From: Hydractinia symbiolongicarpus
Taxonomy: Eukaryota; Cnidaria; Hydrozoa; Anthoathecata; Hydractiniidae
Assembly (NCBI RefSeq): GCF_029227915.1
Contig: NC_079880.1
Coordinates: 6,326,001 to 6,390,000 of the forward strand
DNA length: 64,000 bases
Reading direction: 5' to 3'
Shown here: piece after piece, positions 38,814 to 51,059 of the stretch
How the letters are laid out: every line of letters starts with the position of its first letter
Numbering within the stretch: position 1 is the stretch's first letter
Translations under genes and position numbers: made by a program
The notes under the pieces: model-generated
Told to the model about the DNA's origin: nothing
Seen by the model: the letters and a program-made list of their open reading frames with translations, nothing else
Database searches by the model: none

Positions 38814-38843
38814 CACCACTAAAACGCATGAGACTTGTAGTTT

Positions 38844-38865
38844 TCAAAAATGTTTTCATTTTTGA
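38844..38865 (+). repeat. Perfect 9-bp inverted repeat with TTTT loop (p95-116)
   Basis: The arms TCAAAAATG and CATTTTTGA are exact reverse complements separated by TTTT. The element is present in a large share of monomers. A common subtype has TTAAAAATG in the left arm, which leaves one T/G wobble in RNA. Other subtypes weaken the arms (CAAGAATG, or CAATCTTG on the right). The A/T-rich stem would be a weak cruciform in DNA but a plausible small hairpin in a transcript of either strand. The only large slippage duplication seen in the array (914-937) lies inside this element. Confidence 0.75.
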
Positions 38866-38892
38866 TGAGACGCTGAATAAAAGAAGTTTAAT

Positions 38893-38942
38893 CGCCGGCA
38901 AACGAAAACCCGCGATTTCCCGTAAATCCCGGGCTTGGCCCG
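38893..38942 (+). other. CpG-dense core with four helically phased CCCG words (p144-193)
   Basis: In this copy the G of each CCCG word lies at 38912, 38922, 38931 and 38942, spacings of 10, 9 and 11 bp. A fifth CCCG near the start of each monomer follows the last one of the preceding copy at about 51 bp. The 50-bp segment holds 8 CpG in this subtype and 9 in the subtype with GGACTCGG. The first and third words are often lost as CCTG variants. Regular spacing on one face of the helix could suit a multi-domain DNA-binding protein; this is inference. Confidence 0.7.
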
Positions 38943-41900
38943 TATAGTCAAAAGTATACAAAGAAAGTACCCAGGGAGTAAACTCATTTCCCGAACGATT
39001 TTTTAAATTACTTTTTTACCACTAAAACGCATGAGACTTGTAGTTTTTAAAAATGTTTTCATTTTTGATGAGACGCTGAATAAAAGAAGTTTAATCGCCG
39101 GCAAACGAAAACCTGCGATTTCCCTTAAATCCTGGACTCGGCCCGTATAGTCAAAAGTATACAAAGAAAGTACCCAGGGAGTAAACTCATTTCCCAAACG
39201 ATTTTTTAAATTATTAATTCACCACTAAAACGCATGAGAGTTGTAGTTTTCAAGAATGTTTTCATTTTTGATGAGACGCTGAATAAAAGCAGTTTAATCG
39301 CCGGCAAACGAAAACCCGCGATTTCCCGTAAATCCCGGGCTCGGCACGTATAGTCAAAAGTATACAAAGAAAGTACCCAGGGCGTAAACTCATTTTCCAA
39401 ACGATTTTTTAAATTATTATTTCACCACTAAAACGCATAAGACTTGTAGTTTTTAAAAATATTTTCATATTTGATGGGACGCAGAATAAAAGAAGTTTAA
39501 TCGCAGGCAAACGAAAACCCGCAATTTCCCGTAAATCCCGGGCTTGGCCGTATAGTCAAAAGTATACAAAGAAAGTACCCAGGGCGTAAACTCATTTTCC
39601 AAACGATTTTTTAAATTATTTTTCACCACTAAAACGCATGAGACTTGTAGTTTTCAAAAATGTTTTCATTCTTGATGAGACGCTGAAAAAAAGCAGTTTA
39701 ATCGCCGGCAAACGAAAACCTGCGATTTCCCTAAATCCCGGACTCGGCCCGTATAGTCAAAACTATACAAAGAAAGTACCCAGGAAGTAAACTCATTTCC
39801 AGAACGATTTTTTAAATTATTTTTTCACCACTAAAACGCATAAGACTTGTAGTTTTCAAAAGTGTTTCCATTTTTGATGAGACGCTGAATAAAAGAAGTT
39901 TAATCGCCGGCAAACGAAAACCCGCAATTTCCCGTAAATCCCGGGCTTAGCCCGTATAGTCAAAAGTATACAAAGAAAGTAGCCAGGGATTAAACTCATT
40001 TCCCGAACGATTTTTTATATTATTTTTTTACCACTAAATGCATGAGACTTGTAGTTTTCAAAAATATTTTCATATTTGATGGGACGCTGAATAAAAGAAG
40101 TTTAATCGCCGGCAAACGAAAATCCACGATTTCCCGTAAATCCCGGACTCGGCCCGTATAGTCAAAAGTATACAAAGAAAGTACCCAGGGAGTAAACTCA
40201 TTTCCCGAACGATTTTTTAAATTATTTTTTCACCACTAAAACGCATGAGACTTGTAGTTTGCAAAAATGTTTTCATTTTTGATGAGACGCTTAATGAAAG
40301 AGGTTTAATCGCCGGCAAACGAAATCCCGCGTTTTCCCGTAAATCCGGGGCTTGGCCCGTATATTCGAATGTATACAAAGAAAGTACCCAGGGAGTAAAC
40401 TCATTTCCCGAACGATTTTTTAAATTATTTTTTCACCACTAAAACGCATGAGACTTGTAGTTTTCAAAAATGTTTTCAATCTTGATAAGATGCTGAATAA
40501 AAGAAGTTTAATCGCCGGCAAACGAAAACCTGCGATTTCCCGTAAATCCTGGACTCGGCCCGTATAGTCAAAAGTATGCAAAGAAAGTACCCAGGGAGTA
40601 AACTCATTTCCCGAACGATTTTTTATATCACTTTTTCACCACTAAAACGCATGAGACTTGTAGTTTTCAAAAATGTTTTCATTTTTGATGAGACACTGAA
40701 TAAAAGAAGTTTAATCGCCGGCAAACGAAAATCCGCGATTTCCCGTAAATCCCGGGCTTGGCCCGTATAGTCAAAAGTATGCAAAGAAAGTACCCAGGGA
40801 GTAAACTCATTTCCCGAACGATTTTTTAAATCACTTTTTCACCACTAAAACGCATGAGACTTGTAGTTTTTAAAAATGTTTTCATTTTTTGATGAGACGC
40901 TGAATAAAAGAAGTTTAATCGCCGGCAAACGAAAACCCGCGATTTCCCGTAAATCCCGGGCTTGGCACGTATAGTCGAATGTATACAAAGAAAGTACCCT
41001 GTGAGTATACTCATTTCCAGAACGATTTTTTAAATTATTTTTTCATCACTAAAACGCATAAGACTTGTAGTTTTTAAAAATGTTTTCATTTTTGATGAGA
41101 CGCTGAATAAAAGAAGTTTAATCGCCGGCAAACGAAAACCCGCGATTTCCCGTAAATCCCGGCTTGGCCCGTATAGTCAAAAGTATACAAAGAAAGTACC
41201 CAGGAAGTAAACTCATTTCCCGAGCGATTTTTTAAATTATTTTTTCACCACTAAAACGCATGAGACTTGTAGTTTTCAAAAATGTTTTCATTTTTGATGA
41301 GACGCTGAAAAAAAGCAGTTTAATCGCCGGCAAACGAAAACCTGCGATTTCCCTAAATCCCGGACTCGGCCCGTATAGTCAAAAGTATACAAAGAAAGTA
41401 CCCAAGGAGTAAACTCATTTCCCGAACGATTTTTTAAATTATTTTTTCACCACTAAAACGCATGAGACTTGTAGTTTTCAAAAATGTTTTCATTTTTGAT
41501 GAGACGCTGAATAAAAGAAGTTTAATCGCCGGCAAACGAAAACCCGCGATTTCCCGTAAATCCCGGGCTTGGCCCGTATAGTCAAAAGTATACAAAGAAA
41601 GTACCCAGGGAGTAAACTCATTTCCCGAACGATTTTTTAAATTACTTTTTTACCACTAAAACGCATGAGACTTGTAGTTTTTAAAAATGTTTTCATTTTT
41701 GATGAGACGCTGAATAAAAGAAGTTTAATCGCCGGCAAACGAAAACCTGCGATTTCCCTTAAATCCTGGACTCGGCCCGTATAGTCAAAAGTATACAAAG
41801 AAAGTACCCAGGGAGTAAACTCATTTCCCAAACGATTTTTTAAATTATTAATTCACCACTAAAACGCATGAGAGTTGTAGTTTTCAAGAATGTTTTCATT

Positions 41901-42089
41901 TTTGATGAGACGCTGAATAAAAGCAGTTTAATCGCCAACAAACGAAAACCCGCGATTTCCCGTAAATCCCGGGCTCGGCACGTATAGTCAAAAGTATACA
42001 AAGGAAGTACCCAGGGCGTAAACTCATTTTCCAAACGATTTTTTAAATTATTATTTCACCACTAAAACGCATAAGACTTGTAGTTTTTA

Positions 42090-45000
42090 AAAATATTTTC
42101 ATATTTGATGGGACGCTGAATAAAAGAAGTTTAATCGCAGGCAAACGAAAACCCGCAATTTCCCGTAAATCCCGGGCTTGGCCGTATAGTCAAAAGTATA
42201 CAAAGAAAGTACCCAGGGCGTAAACTCATTTTCCAAACGATTTTTTAAATTATTTTTCACCACTAAAACGCATGAGACTTGTAGTTTTCAAAAATGTTTT
42301 CATTCTTGATGAGACGCTGAAAAAAAGCAGTTTAATCGCCGGCAAACGAAAACCTGCGATTTCCCTAAATCCCGGACTCGGCCCGTATAGTCAAAACTAT
42401 ACAAAGAAAGTACCCAGGGAGTAAGCTCATTTCCAGAACGATTTTTTAAATTATTTTTTCACCACTAAAACGCATAAGACTTGTAGTTTTCAAAAGTGTT
42501 TCCATTTTTGATGAGACGCTGAATAAAAGAAGTTTAATCGCCGGCAAACGAAAACCCGCAATTTCCCGTAAATCCCGGGCGTAGCCCGTATAGTCAAAAG
42601 TATACAAAGAAAGTAGCCAGGGATTAAACTCATTTCCCGAACGATTTTTTATATTATTTTTTTACCACTAAATGCATGAGACTTGTAGTTTTCAAAAATA
42701 TTTTCATATTTGATGGGACGCTGAATAAAAGAAGTTTAATCGCCGGCAAACGAAAATCCACGATTTCCCGTAAATCCCGGACTCGGCCCGTATAGTCAAA
42801 AGTATACAAAGAAAGTACCCAGGGAGTAAACTCATTTCCCGAACGATTTTTTAAATTACTTTTTCACCACTAAAACGCATGAGACTTGTAGTTTGCAAAA
42901 ATGTTTTCATTTTTGATGAGACGCTTAATGAAAGAGGTTTAATCGCCGGCAAACGAAATCCCGCGTTTTCCCGTAAATCCGGGGCTTGGCCCGTATATTC
43001 GAATGTATACAAAGAAAGTACCCAGGGAGTAAACTCATTTTCCGAACGATTTTTTAAATTTTTTTTTCACCACTAAAACGCATGAGACTTGTAGTTTTCA
43101 AAAATGTTTTCATTTTTGATTAGACGCTTAATGAAAGAGGTTTAATCGCCGGAAAACGAAAACCCGCGATTTCCCGTAAATCCCGGGTTGGCCCGTATAG
43201 TCGAATGTATACAAAGAAAGTACCCTGTGAGTAAACTCATTTCCAGAACGATTTTTTAAATTATTTTTTCACCACTAAAACGCATAAGACTTGTAGTTTT
43301 TAAAAATGTTTTCATTTTTGATGAGACGCTGAATAAAAGCAGTTTAATCACCGGCAAACGAAAACCCGCGATTTCCCGTAAATCCCGGGCTTGGCACGTA
43401 TAGTCGAATGTATACAAAGAAAGTACCCTGTGAGTAAACTCATTTCCAGAACGATTTTTTAAATTATTTTTTCATCACTAAAACGCATAAGACTTGTAGT
43501 TTTAAAAAATGTTCTCATTTTTGATGAGACGCTGAATAAAAGAAGTTTAATCGCCGGCAAACGAAAACCCGCGATTTCCCGTAAATCCCGGGCTTGGCCC
43601 GTATAGTCAAAAGTATACAAAGAAAGTACCCTGGGAGTAAACTCATTTCCCGAACGATTTTTTAAATTACTTTTTCACCACTAAAACGCATGAGACTTGT
43701 AGTTTTTAAAAATGTTTTCATTTTTGATGAGACGCTGAATAAAAGAAGTTTAATCGCCGGCAAACGAAAACCTGCGATTTCCCGTAAATCCTGGACTTAG
43801 CCCGTATAGTCAAAAGTATACAAAGAAAGTACCCAGGGAGTAAACTCATTTCCCAAACGATTTTTTAAATTATGATTTCACCACTGAAACGCATGAGACT
43901 TGTAGTTTTCAAGAATGTTTTCATTTTTGATGAGGCGCTAAATAAAAGCAGTTTAATCGCCGGCAAACGAAAACCCGCGATTTCCCGTAAATCCCGGGCT
44001 CGGCACGTATAGTCGAATGTATACAAAGATAGTACCCTGTGAGTAAACTCATTTCCAGAACGATTTTTTAAATTATTTTCTCACCACTAAAACGCATAAG
44101 ACTTTTAGTTTTTAAAAATATTTTCATATTTGATGGAACGCTGAATAAAAGAAGTTTAATCGCCGGCAAACGAAAACCCGCAATTTCCCGTAAATCCCGG
44201 GCTTGGCCGTATAGTCAAAAGTATACAAAGAAAGTACCCAGGGCGTAAACTCATTTTCCAAACGATTTTTTAAATTACTTTTCACCACTAAAACGCATGA
44301 GACTTGTAGTTTTCAAAAATGCTTTCATTTTTGATGAGACGCTGAAAAAAAGCAGTTTAATCGCCGGCAAACGAAAACCTGCGATTTCCCTAAATCCCGG
44401 ACTCGGCCCGTATAGTCAAAACTATACAAAGAAAGTACCCAGGGAGTAAACTCATTTCCAGAACGATTTTTTAAATTATCTTTTCACCACTAAAACGCAT
44501 AAGACTTGTAGTTTTTAAAAGTGTTTTCATTTTTGATGAGACGCTGAATAAAAGAAGTTTAATCGCCGGCAAACGAAAACCCGCAATTTCCCGTAAATCC
44601 CGGGCTTGGCCCGTATAGTCAAAAGTGTACAAAGAAAGTACCCAGGGAGTAAACTCATTTCCCGAACGATTTTTTATATTATTTTTTTACCACTAAACGC
44701 ATGAGACTTGTAGTTTTCAAAAATATTTTCATATTTGATGGGACGCTGAATAAAAGAAGTTTAATCGCCGGCAAACGAAAATCCGCGATTTCCCGTAAAT
44801 CCCGGACTCGGCCCGTATAGTCAAAAGTATACAAAGAAAGTACCCAGGGAGTAAACTCATTTCCCGAACGATTTTTTAAATTATTTTTTTACCACTAAAA
44901 CGCATGAGACCTGTAGTTTGCAAAAATGTTTTCATTTTTGATGAGACGCTTAATGAAAGAGATTTAATCGCCGGCAAACGAAATCCCGCGTTTTCCCGTA

Positions 45001-45490
45001 AATCCGGGGCTTGGCCCGTATAGTCCAATGTATACAAAGAAAGTACCCAGGGAGTAAACTCATTTCCCGAACGATTTTTTAAATTTTTTTTTCACCACTA
45101 AAACGCATGAGACTTGTAGTTTTCAAAAATGTTTTCATTTTTGATTAGACGCTTAATGAAAGAGGTTTAATCGCCGGAAAACGAAAACCCGCGATCTCCC
45201 GTAAATCCCGGGCTTGGCCCGTATAGTCGAATGTATACAAAGAAAGTACCCTGTGAGTAAACTCATTTCCAGAACGATTTTTTAAATTATTTTTTCACCA
45301 CTAAAACGCATAAGACTTGTAGTTTTTAAAAATGTTTTCATTTTTGATGAGACGCTGAATAAAAGCAGTTTAATCGCCGGCAAACGAAAACCCGCGATTT
45401 ACTGTAAATCCCGGGCTTGGCACGTATAGTCGAATGTATACAAAGAAAGTACCCTGCGAGTAAACTCATTTCCAGAACGATTTTTTAAAT
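42090..45490 (+). repeat. 10-monomer shift (2025 bp)
   Basis: The stretch from about 42090 to 43460 recurs from about 44115 to 45490. Paired marks, each 2025 bp apart, are AATATTTTCATATTT at 42697 and 44722, GTTTGCAAAAATG at 42891 and 44916, and GATTAG at 43118 and 45143. It is a further partial copy of the right-hand set, more diverged than the 13-monomer pair. Confidence 0.82.
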
Positions 45491-48340
45491 TATTTTTTCA
45501 TCACTAAAACGCATGAGACTTGTAGTTTTCAAAAATGTTTTCATTTTTGATGAGACGCTGAAAAAAAGCAGTTTAATCGCCGGCAAACGAAAACCTGCAA
45601 TTTCCCTAAATCCCGGACTCGGCCCGTATAGTCAAAAGTATACAAAGAAAGTACCCAGGGAGTAAACTCATTTCCCGAACGATTTTTTAAATTATTTTTT
45701 CACCATCAAAACGCATGAGACTTGTAGTTTTCAAAAATGTTTTCATCCTTGATGACACGCTGAATAAAAGCAGTTTAATCGCCGGCAAACGAAAACCTGC
45801 GATTTCCCGTAAATCCCGGACTCGACCCGTATAGTCAAAAGTATACAAAGAAAGTACCCAGGGAGTAAACTCATTTCCAGAACGATTTTTTAAATTATTT
45901 TTTCACCACTAAAACGCATAAGACTTGTAATTCTTAAAAATGTTTTCATTTTAATGAGACGCTGAATAAAAGAAGTTTAATCGCCGGCAAACGAAAACCC
46001 GCGATTTCCCGTAAATCCTGGGCTTGGCCCGTATAGTCAAAAGTATACAAAGAAAGTACCCAGGGAGTAAACTCATTTCCCGAACGATTTTTTAAATTAC
46101 TTTTTCACCACTAAAACGCATGAGACTTGTAGTTTTCAAAAATGTTTTCATTTTTGATGAGACGCTGAAAAAAAGCAGTTTAATCGCCGGCAAACGAAAA
46201 CCTGCAATTTCCCTAAATCCCGGACTCGGCCCGCATAGTGAAAAGTATACAAAGAAAGTACCCAGGGAGTAAACTCATTTCCAGAACGATTTTTTAAATT
46301 ATTTTTTCATCACTAAAACGCATAAGACTTGTAGTTTTTAAAAATGTTTTCATTTTTGATGAGACGCTGAATAAAAGAAGTTTAATCGCCGGCAAACGAA
46401 AACCCGCGATTTCCCGTAAATCCCGGCTTGGCCCGTATAGTCAAAAGTATACAAAGAAAGTACCCAGGGAGTAAACTCATTTCCCGAACAATTTTTTAAA
46501 TTATTTTTTCACCACTAAAACGCATAAGACTTGTAGTTTTCAAAAATGTTTTCATTTTTGATGAGACGCTGAATAAAAGAAGTTTAATCGCCGGCAAACG
46601 AAAACCCGCGATTTCCCGTAAATCCCGGGCTTGGCCCGTATAGTCAAAAGTATACAAAGAAAGTACCCAGGGAGTAAAATCATTTCCCGAACGATTTTTT
46701 AAATTACTTTTTCACCACTAAAACGCATGAGACTTGTAGTTTTTAAAAATGTTTTCATTTTTGCTGAGACGCTGAATAAAAGAAGTTTAATCGCCGGCAA
46801 ACGAAAACCTGCGATTTCCCGTAAATCCTGGACTCGGCTCGTATAGTCAAAAGTATACAAAGAAAGTACCCAGGGAGTAAACTCATTTCCCGAACGATTT
46901 TTTAAATTACTTTTTCACCACTAAAACGCATGAGACTTGTAGTTTTTAAAAATGTTTTCATTTTTGATGAGACGCTGAATAAAAGAAGTTTAATCGCCGG
47001 CAAACGAAAACCCGCGATTTCCCGTAAATCCCGGCTTGGCCCGTATAGTCAAAAGTATACAAAGAAAGTACCCAGGAAGTAAACTCATTTCCCGAACGAT
47101 TTTTCAAATTATTTTTTCACCACTAAAACGCATAAGACTTGTAGTTTTTAAAAATGTTTTCATTTTTGATGAGACGCTGAATAAAAGAAGTTTAATCGCC
47201 GGCAAACGAAAAACCGCGATTTTCCGTAAATCCTGGGCTTGGCCCGTATAGTCAAAAGTATACAAAGAAAGTTCCCAGGGAGTAAACTCATTTCCCGAAC
47301 GATTTTTTAAATTAATTTTTCACCACTAAAACGCATGAGACTTGTAGTTTTCAAAAATGTTTTCATTTTTGATGAGACGCTGAATAAAAGAAGTTTAATC
47401 GCCGGCAAACGAAAACCCGCGATTTCCCGTAAATCCCGGCTTGGCCCGTATAGTCAAAAGTATACAAAGAAAGTACCCAGGAAGTAAACTCATTTCCCAA
47501 ACGATTTTTTAAATTATTATTTCACCACTAAAACGCATGAGACTTGTAGTTTTCAAGAATGTTTTCATTTTTGATGAGACGCTGAATAAAAGCAGTTTAA
47601 TCGCCGGCAAACGAAAACCCGCGATTTCCCGTAAATCCCGGGCTTGGCACGTATAGTCGAATGTATACAAAGAAAGTACCCTGTGAGTAAACTCATTTCC
47701 AGAACGATTTTTCAAATTAATTTCTCACCACTAAAACGCATAAGACTTGTAGTTTTTAAAAATGTTTTCATTTTTGATGAGACGCTGAATAAAAGAAGTT
47801 TAATCACCGGCAAACGAAAACCCGCGATTTCCCGTAAATCCTGGGCTTGGCCCGTATAGTCAAAAGTATACAAAGAAAGTACCCAGGGAGTAAACTCATT
47901 TCCCGAACGATTTTTTAAATTACTTTTTCACCACTAAAACGCGTGAGACTTGTAGTTTTCAAAAATGTTTTCATTTTTGATGAGACGCTGAATAAAAGAA
48001 GTTTAATCGCCGGCAAACGAAAACCCGCGATTTCCCGTAAATCCCGGCTTGCCCGTATAGTCAAAAGTATACAAAGAAAGTACCCAGGAAGTAAACTCAT
48101 TTCCCGAACGATTTTTCAAATTATTTTTTCACCACTAAAACGCGTGAGACTTGTAGCTTTCAAAAATGTCTTCATTTTTGATGAGACGCTGAAAAAAAGC
48201 AGTTTAATCGCCGGCAAACGAAAACCTGCAATTTCCCTAAATCCCAGACTCGGCCCGTATAGTCAAAAGCATACAAAGAAAGTACCCAGGGAGTAAACTC
48301 ATTTCCAGAACGATTATTTAAATTATTTTTTCACCACTAA
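45490..48340 (+). repeat. Irregular monomers, no clear HOR
   Basis: About 14 monomers mix GAAAAAAAGCAG/CCCTAAATCC copies with CATAAG copies ending in CTGGGCTTGG or CCGGCTTGG. A local three-monomer rhythm is suggested by similar copies about 607 bp apart (marked by ATGTCTTCATTTTT at about 48168 and 48775) but is not consistent. No non-satellite sequence was seen. Confidence 0.6.
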
Positions 48341-50293
48341 AGCGCATAAGACTTGTAGTTTTTAAAAATGTTTTCATTTTTGATGAGACGCTGAATAAAA
48401 GAAGTTTAATCACCGGCAAACGAAAACCCGCGATTTCCCGTAAATCCTGGGCTTGGCCCGTATAGTCAAAAGTATACAAAGAAAGTACCCAGGGAGTAAA
48501 CTCATTTCCCGAACGATTTTTTAAATTACTTTTTCACCACTAAAACGCATGAGACTTGTAGTTTTCAAAAATGTTTTCATTTTTGATGAGACGCTGAATA
48601 AAAGAAGTTTAATCGCCGGCAAACGAAAACCCGCGATTTCCCGTAAATCCCGGCTTGGCCCGTATAGTCAAAAGTATACAAAGAAAGTACCCAGGAAGTA
48701 AACTCATTTCCCGAACGATTTTTCAAATTATTTTTTCACCACTAAAACGCATGAGACTTGTAGTTTTCAAAAATGTCTTCATTTTTGATGAGACGCTGAA
48801 AAAAAGCAGTTTAATCGCCGGCAAACGAAAACCCGCGATTTCCCGTAAATCCCGGCTTGGCCCGTATAGTCAAAAGTATACAAAGAAAGTGCCCAGGGAG
48901 TAAACTCATTTCCCGAACGATTTTTTAAATTATTTTTTCACCACTAAAACGCATGAGACTTGTAGTTTTCAAAAATGTTTTTATTTTTGATGAGACACTG
49001 AATAAAAGAGGTTTAATCGCCGGCAAACGAAAATCCGCGATTTCCCGTAAATCCCGGGCTTGGCCCGTATAGTCAAAAGTATGCAAAGAAAGTACCCAGG
49101 GAGTAAACTCATTTCCCGAACGATTTTTTAAATCACTTTTTCACCACTAAAACGCATGAGACTTGTAGTTTTTAAAAATGTTTTCATTTTTTGATGAGAC
49201 GCTGAATAAAAGAAGTTTAATCGCCGGCAAACGAAAACCTGCGATTTCCCGTAAATCCTGGACTCGGCCCGTATAGTCAAAAGTATACAAAGAAAGTACC
49301 CAGGGAGTAAACTCATTTCCCGAACGATTTTTTAAATTATTTTTTCACCACTAAAACGCATAAGACTTGTAGTTTTCAAAAATGTTTTTATTTTTGATGA
49401 CACGCTGAATAAAAGCAGTTTAATCGCCGGCAAACGAAAACCTGCGATTTCCCGTAAATCCCGGACTCGGCCCGTATAGTCAAAAGTATACAAAGAAAGT
49501 ACCCAGGGAGTAAACTCATTTCCAAAACGATTTTTTAAATTATTTTTTCACCACTAAAACGCATAAGACTTGTAGTTTTTAAAAATGTTTTCATTTTTGA
49601 TGAGACGCTGAATAAAAGAAGTTTAATCGCCGGCAAATCAAAACCCGCGATTTCCCGTAAATCCTGGGCTTGGCCCGTATAGTCAAAAGTATACAAAGAA
49701 AGTACCCAGGGAGTAAACTCATTTCCCGAGCGATTTTTTAAATTACTTTTTCACCACTAAAACGCATGAGACTTGTAGTTTTCAAAAATGTTTTCATTTT
49801 TGATGAGACGCTGAATAAAAGAAGTTTAATCGCCGGCAAACGAAAACCCGCGATTTCCCGTAAATCCCGGCTTGGCCCGTATAGTCAAAAGTATACAAAG
49901 AAAGTACCCAGGAAGTAAACTCATTTCCCGAACGATTTTTCAAATTATTTTTTCACCACTAAAACGAATGAGACTTGTAGTTTTCAAAAATGTTTTCATT
50001 TTTGATGAGACGCTGAATAAAAGAAGTTTAATCGCCGGCAAACGAAAACCCGCGATTTCCCGTAAATCCCGGCTTGGCCCCTATAGTCAAAAGTATACAA
50101 AGAAAGTACCCAGGAAGTAAACTCATTTCCCGAACGATTTTTCAAATTATTTTTTCACCACTAAAACGAATGAGACTTGTAGTTTTCAAAAATGTCTTAA
50201 TTTTTGATGAGACGCTGAAAAAAAGCAGTTTAATCGCCGGCAAACGAAAACCCTGCGATTTCCCTAAATCCCGGACTCGGCCCGTATAGTCAA
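48340..50293 (+). repeat. 6-monomer shift and single-monomer duplication
   Basis: The stretch from about 48340 to 48773 recurs at about 49557-49990 (offset 1217). At the right end two adjacent monomers, starting at 49891 and 50093, share the rare change ACGAATGAG in place of ACGCATGAG together with CAGGAAG and TTTTTCAAATTA; a one-monomer (202 bp) duplication is the simple reading. They then diverge, the second having ATGTCTTAATTTTT and GAAAAAAAGCAG. Confidence 0.72.
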
Positions 50294-50497
50294 AAGTATA
50301 CAAAGAAAGTACCCAGGGAGTAAACTCATTTCCAGAACGATTTTTTAAATTATTTTTTCACCACTAAAACGCATAAGACTTGTAGTTTTTAAAAATGTTT
50401 TCATTTTTGATGAGACGCTGAATAAAAGAAGTTTAATCGCTGGCAAACGAAAACCCGCGATTTCCCGTAACTCTTGGCTTGGCCCGTATAGTCAAAA

Positions 50498-50985
50498 GTA
50501 TACAAAGAAAGTACCCAGGGAGTAAACTCATCTCCCGAACGATTTTTTAAATTATTTTTTCACCACTAAAACGCATGAGACTTGTAGTTTTCAAAAATGT
50601 TTTCATTTTTGATGAGACAATGAATAAAAGAAGTTTAATCGCCGGCAAACAAAAATCCGCGATTTCCCGTAAATCCCGGGCTTGGCCCGTATAGTTAAAA
50701 GTATGCAAAGAAAGTACCAAGGGAGTAAACTCATTTCCCGAACGATTTTTTAAATTATTTTTTAACCACTAAAACGCATGAGACTTGTAGTTTTCAAAAA
50801 TGTTTTCATTTTTGATGAGACAATGAATAAAAGAAGTTTAATCGCCGGCAAACGAAAATCCGCGATTTCCCGTAAATCCCGGGCTTGGCCAGTATAGTTA
50901 AAAGTATGCAAAGAAAGTACCAAGGGAGTAAACTCATTTCCCGAACGATTTTTTAAATCACTTTTTCACCACTAAAACGCATGAG
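50498..50985 (+). repeat. Single-monomer tandem duplication
   Basis: The rare marks GAGACAATGAATAAAAG, GTATAGTTAAAAG, GTATGCAAAG and GTACCAAGGGAG occur in two successive monomers exactly 203 bp apart (GTATGC at 50701 and 50904). The second copy differs by TTTTTAACC and GGCCAGTATAG changes. This is the smallest possible higher-order step and shows that register slips of one repeat occur. Confidence 0.82.
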
Positions 50986-51059
50986 ACTTGTAGTTTTTAA
51001 AAATGTTTTCATTTTTTGATGAGACGCTGAATAAAAGAAGTTTAATAGCCGGCAAACGA

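Larger units (their letters stand above)
38751..38953 (+). repeat. Reference monomer (near-consensus, 203 bp)
   Basis: This copy is close to the array consensus and is used here to place motifs. In order it holds GTATAC at its start, CCCAGGGAG, the word CCCGAACG, an all-A/T stretch with two T6 tracts, ACGCATGAGACTTG, a 9-bp inverted repeat with a TTTT loop, ACGCTGAATAAAAGAAG, and then the GC-richer end with GCCGGC, four CCCG words and GTATAGTC leading into the next GTATAC. Because 203 is 3 x 67 + 2, a reading frame shifts at every monomer boundary, which argues against coding. GTATAC, GCCGGC and (in this subtype) CCCGGG are 6-bp palindromes repeated in most copies. Confidence 0.95.
37745..43044 (+). 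repeat. 13-monomer HOR, two tandem copies (2634 bp)
   Basis: Copy 1 is about 37745-40378 and copy 2 about 40379-43012, the match continuing to about 43044. Paired marks are AATCTTGATAAGATGCTG (37854/40488 region), TTATATCACTTTTTC, CCCTGTGAGTATAC, CATTTCCCGAGCGATT, TTAATTCACC with ATGAGAGTTG, CAAAACTATACAAAG, AAGTGTTTCCATTTTT and GTTTGCAAAAATG. Differences are sparse (CCTGCAAT/CCTGCGAT, GCCGGCAAAC/GCCAACAAAC, CAGGGAG/CAAGGAG), so this too is a recent duplication. Confidence 0.9.

Noticed and set aside
38844-38865. Rho-independent terminator
   Set aside because: The inverted repeat has an A/T stem with almost no GC and no gene upstream, so it is not a bacterial terminator; the context is a eukaryotic satellite.
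47943-48296. The longest open frame, 117 codons on the plus strand
   Set aside because: It spans nearly two monomers only because a base is missing near 48050 (CGGCTTGCCCG), which shifts one copy into the open frame of the next. Neighbouring copies lack it.
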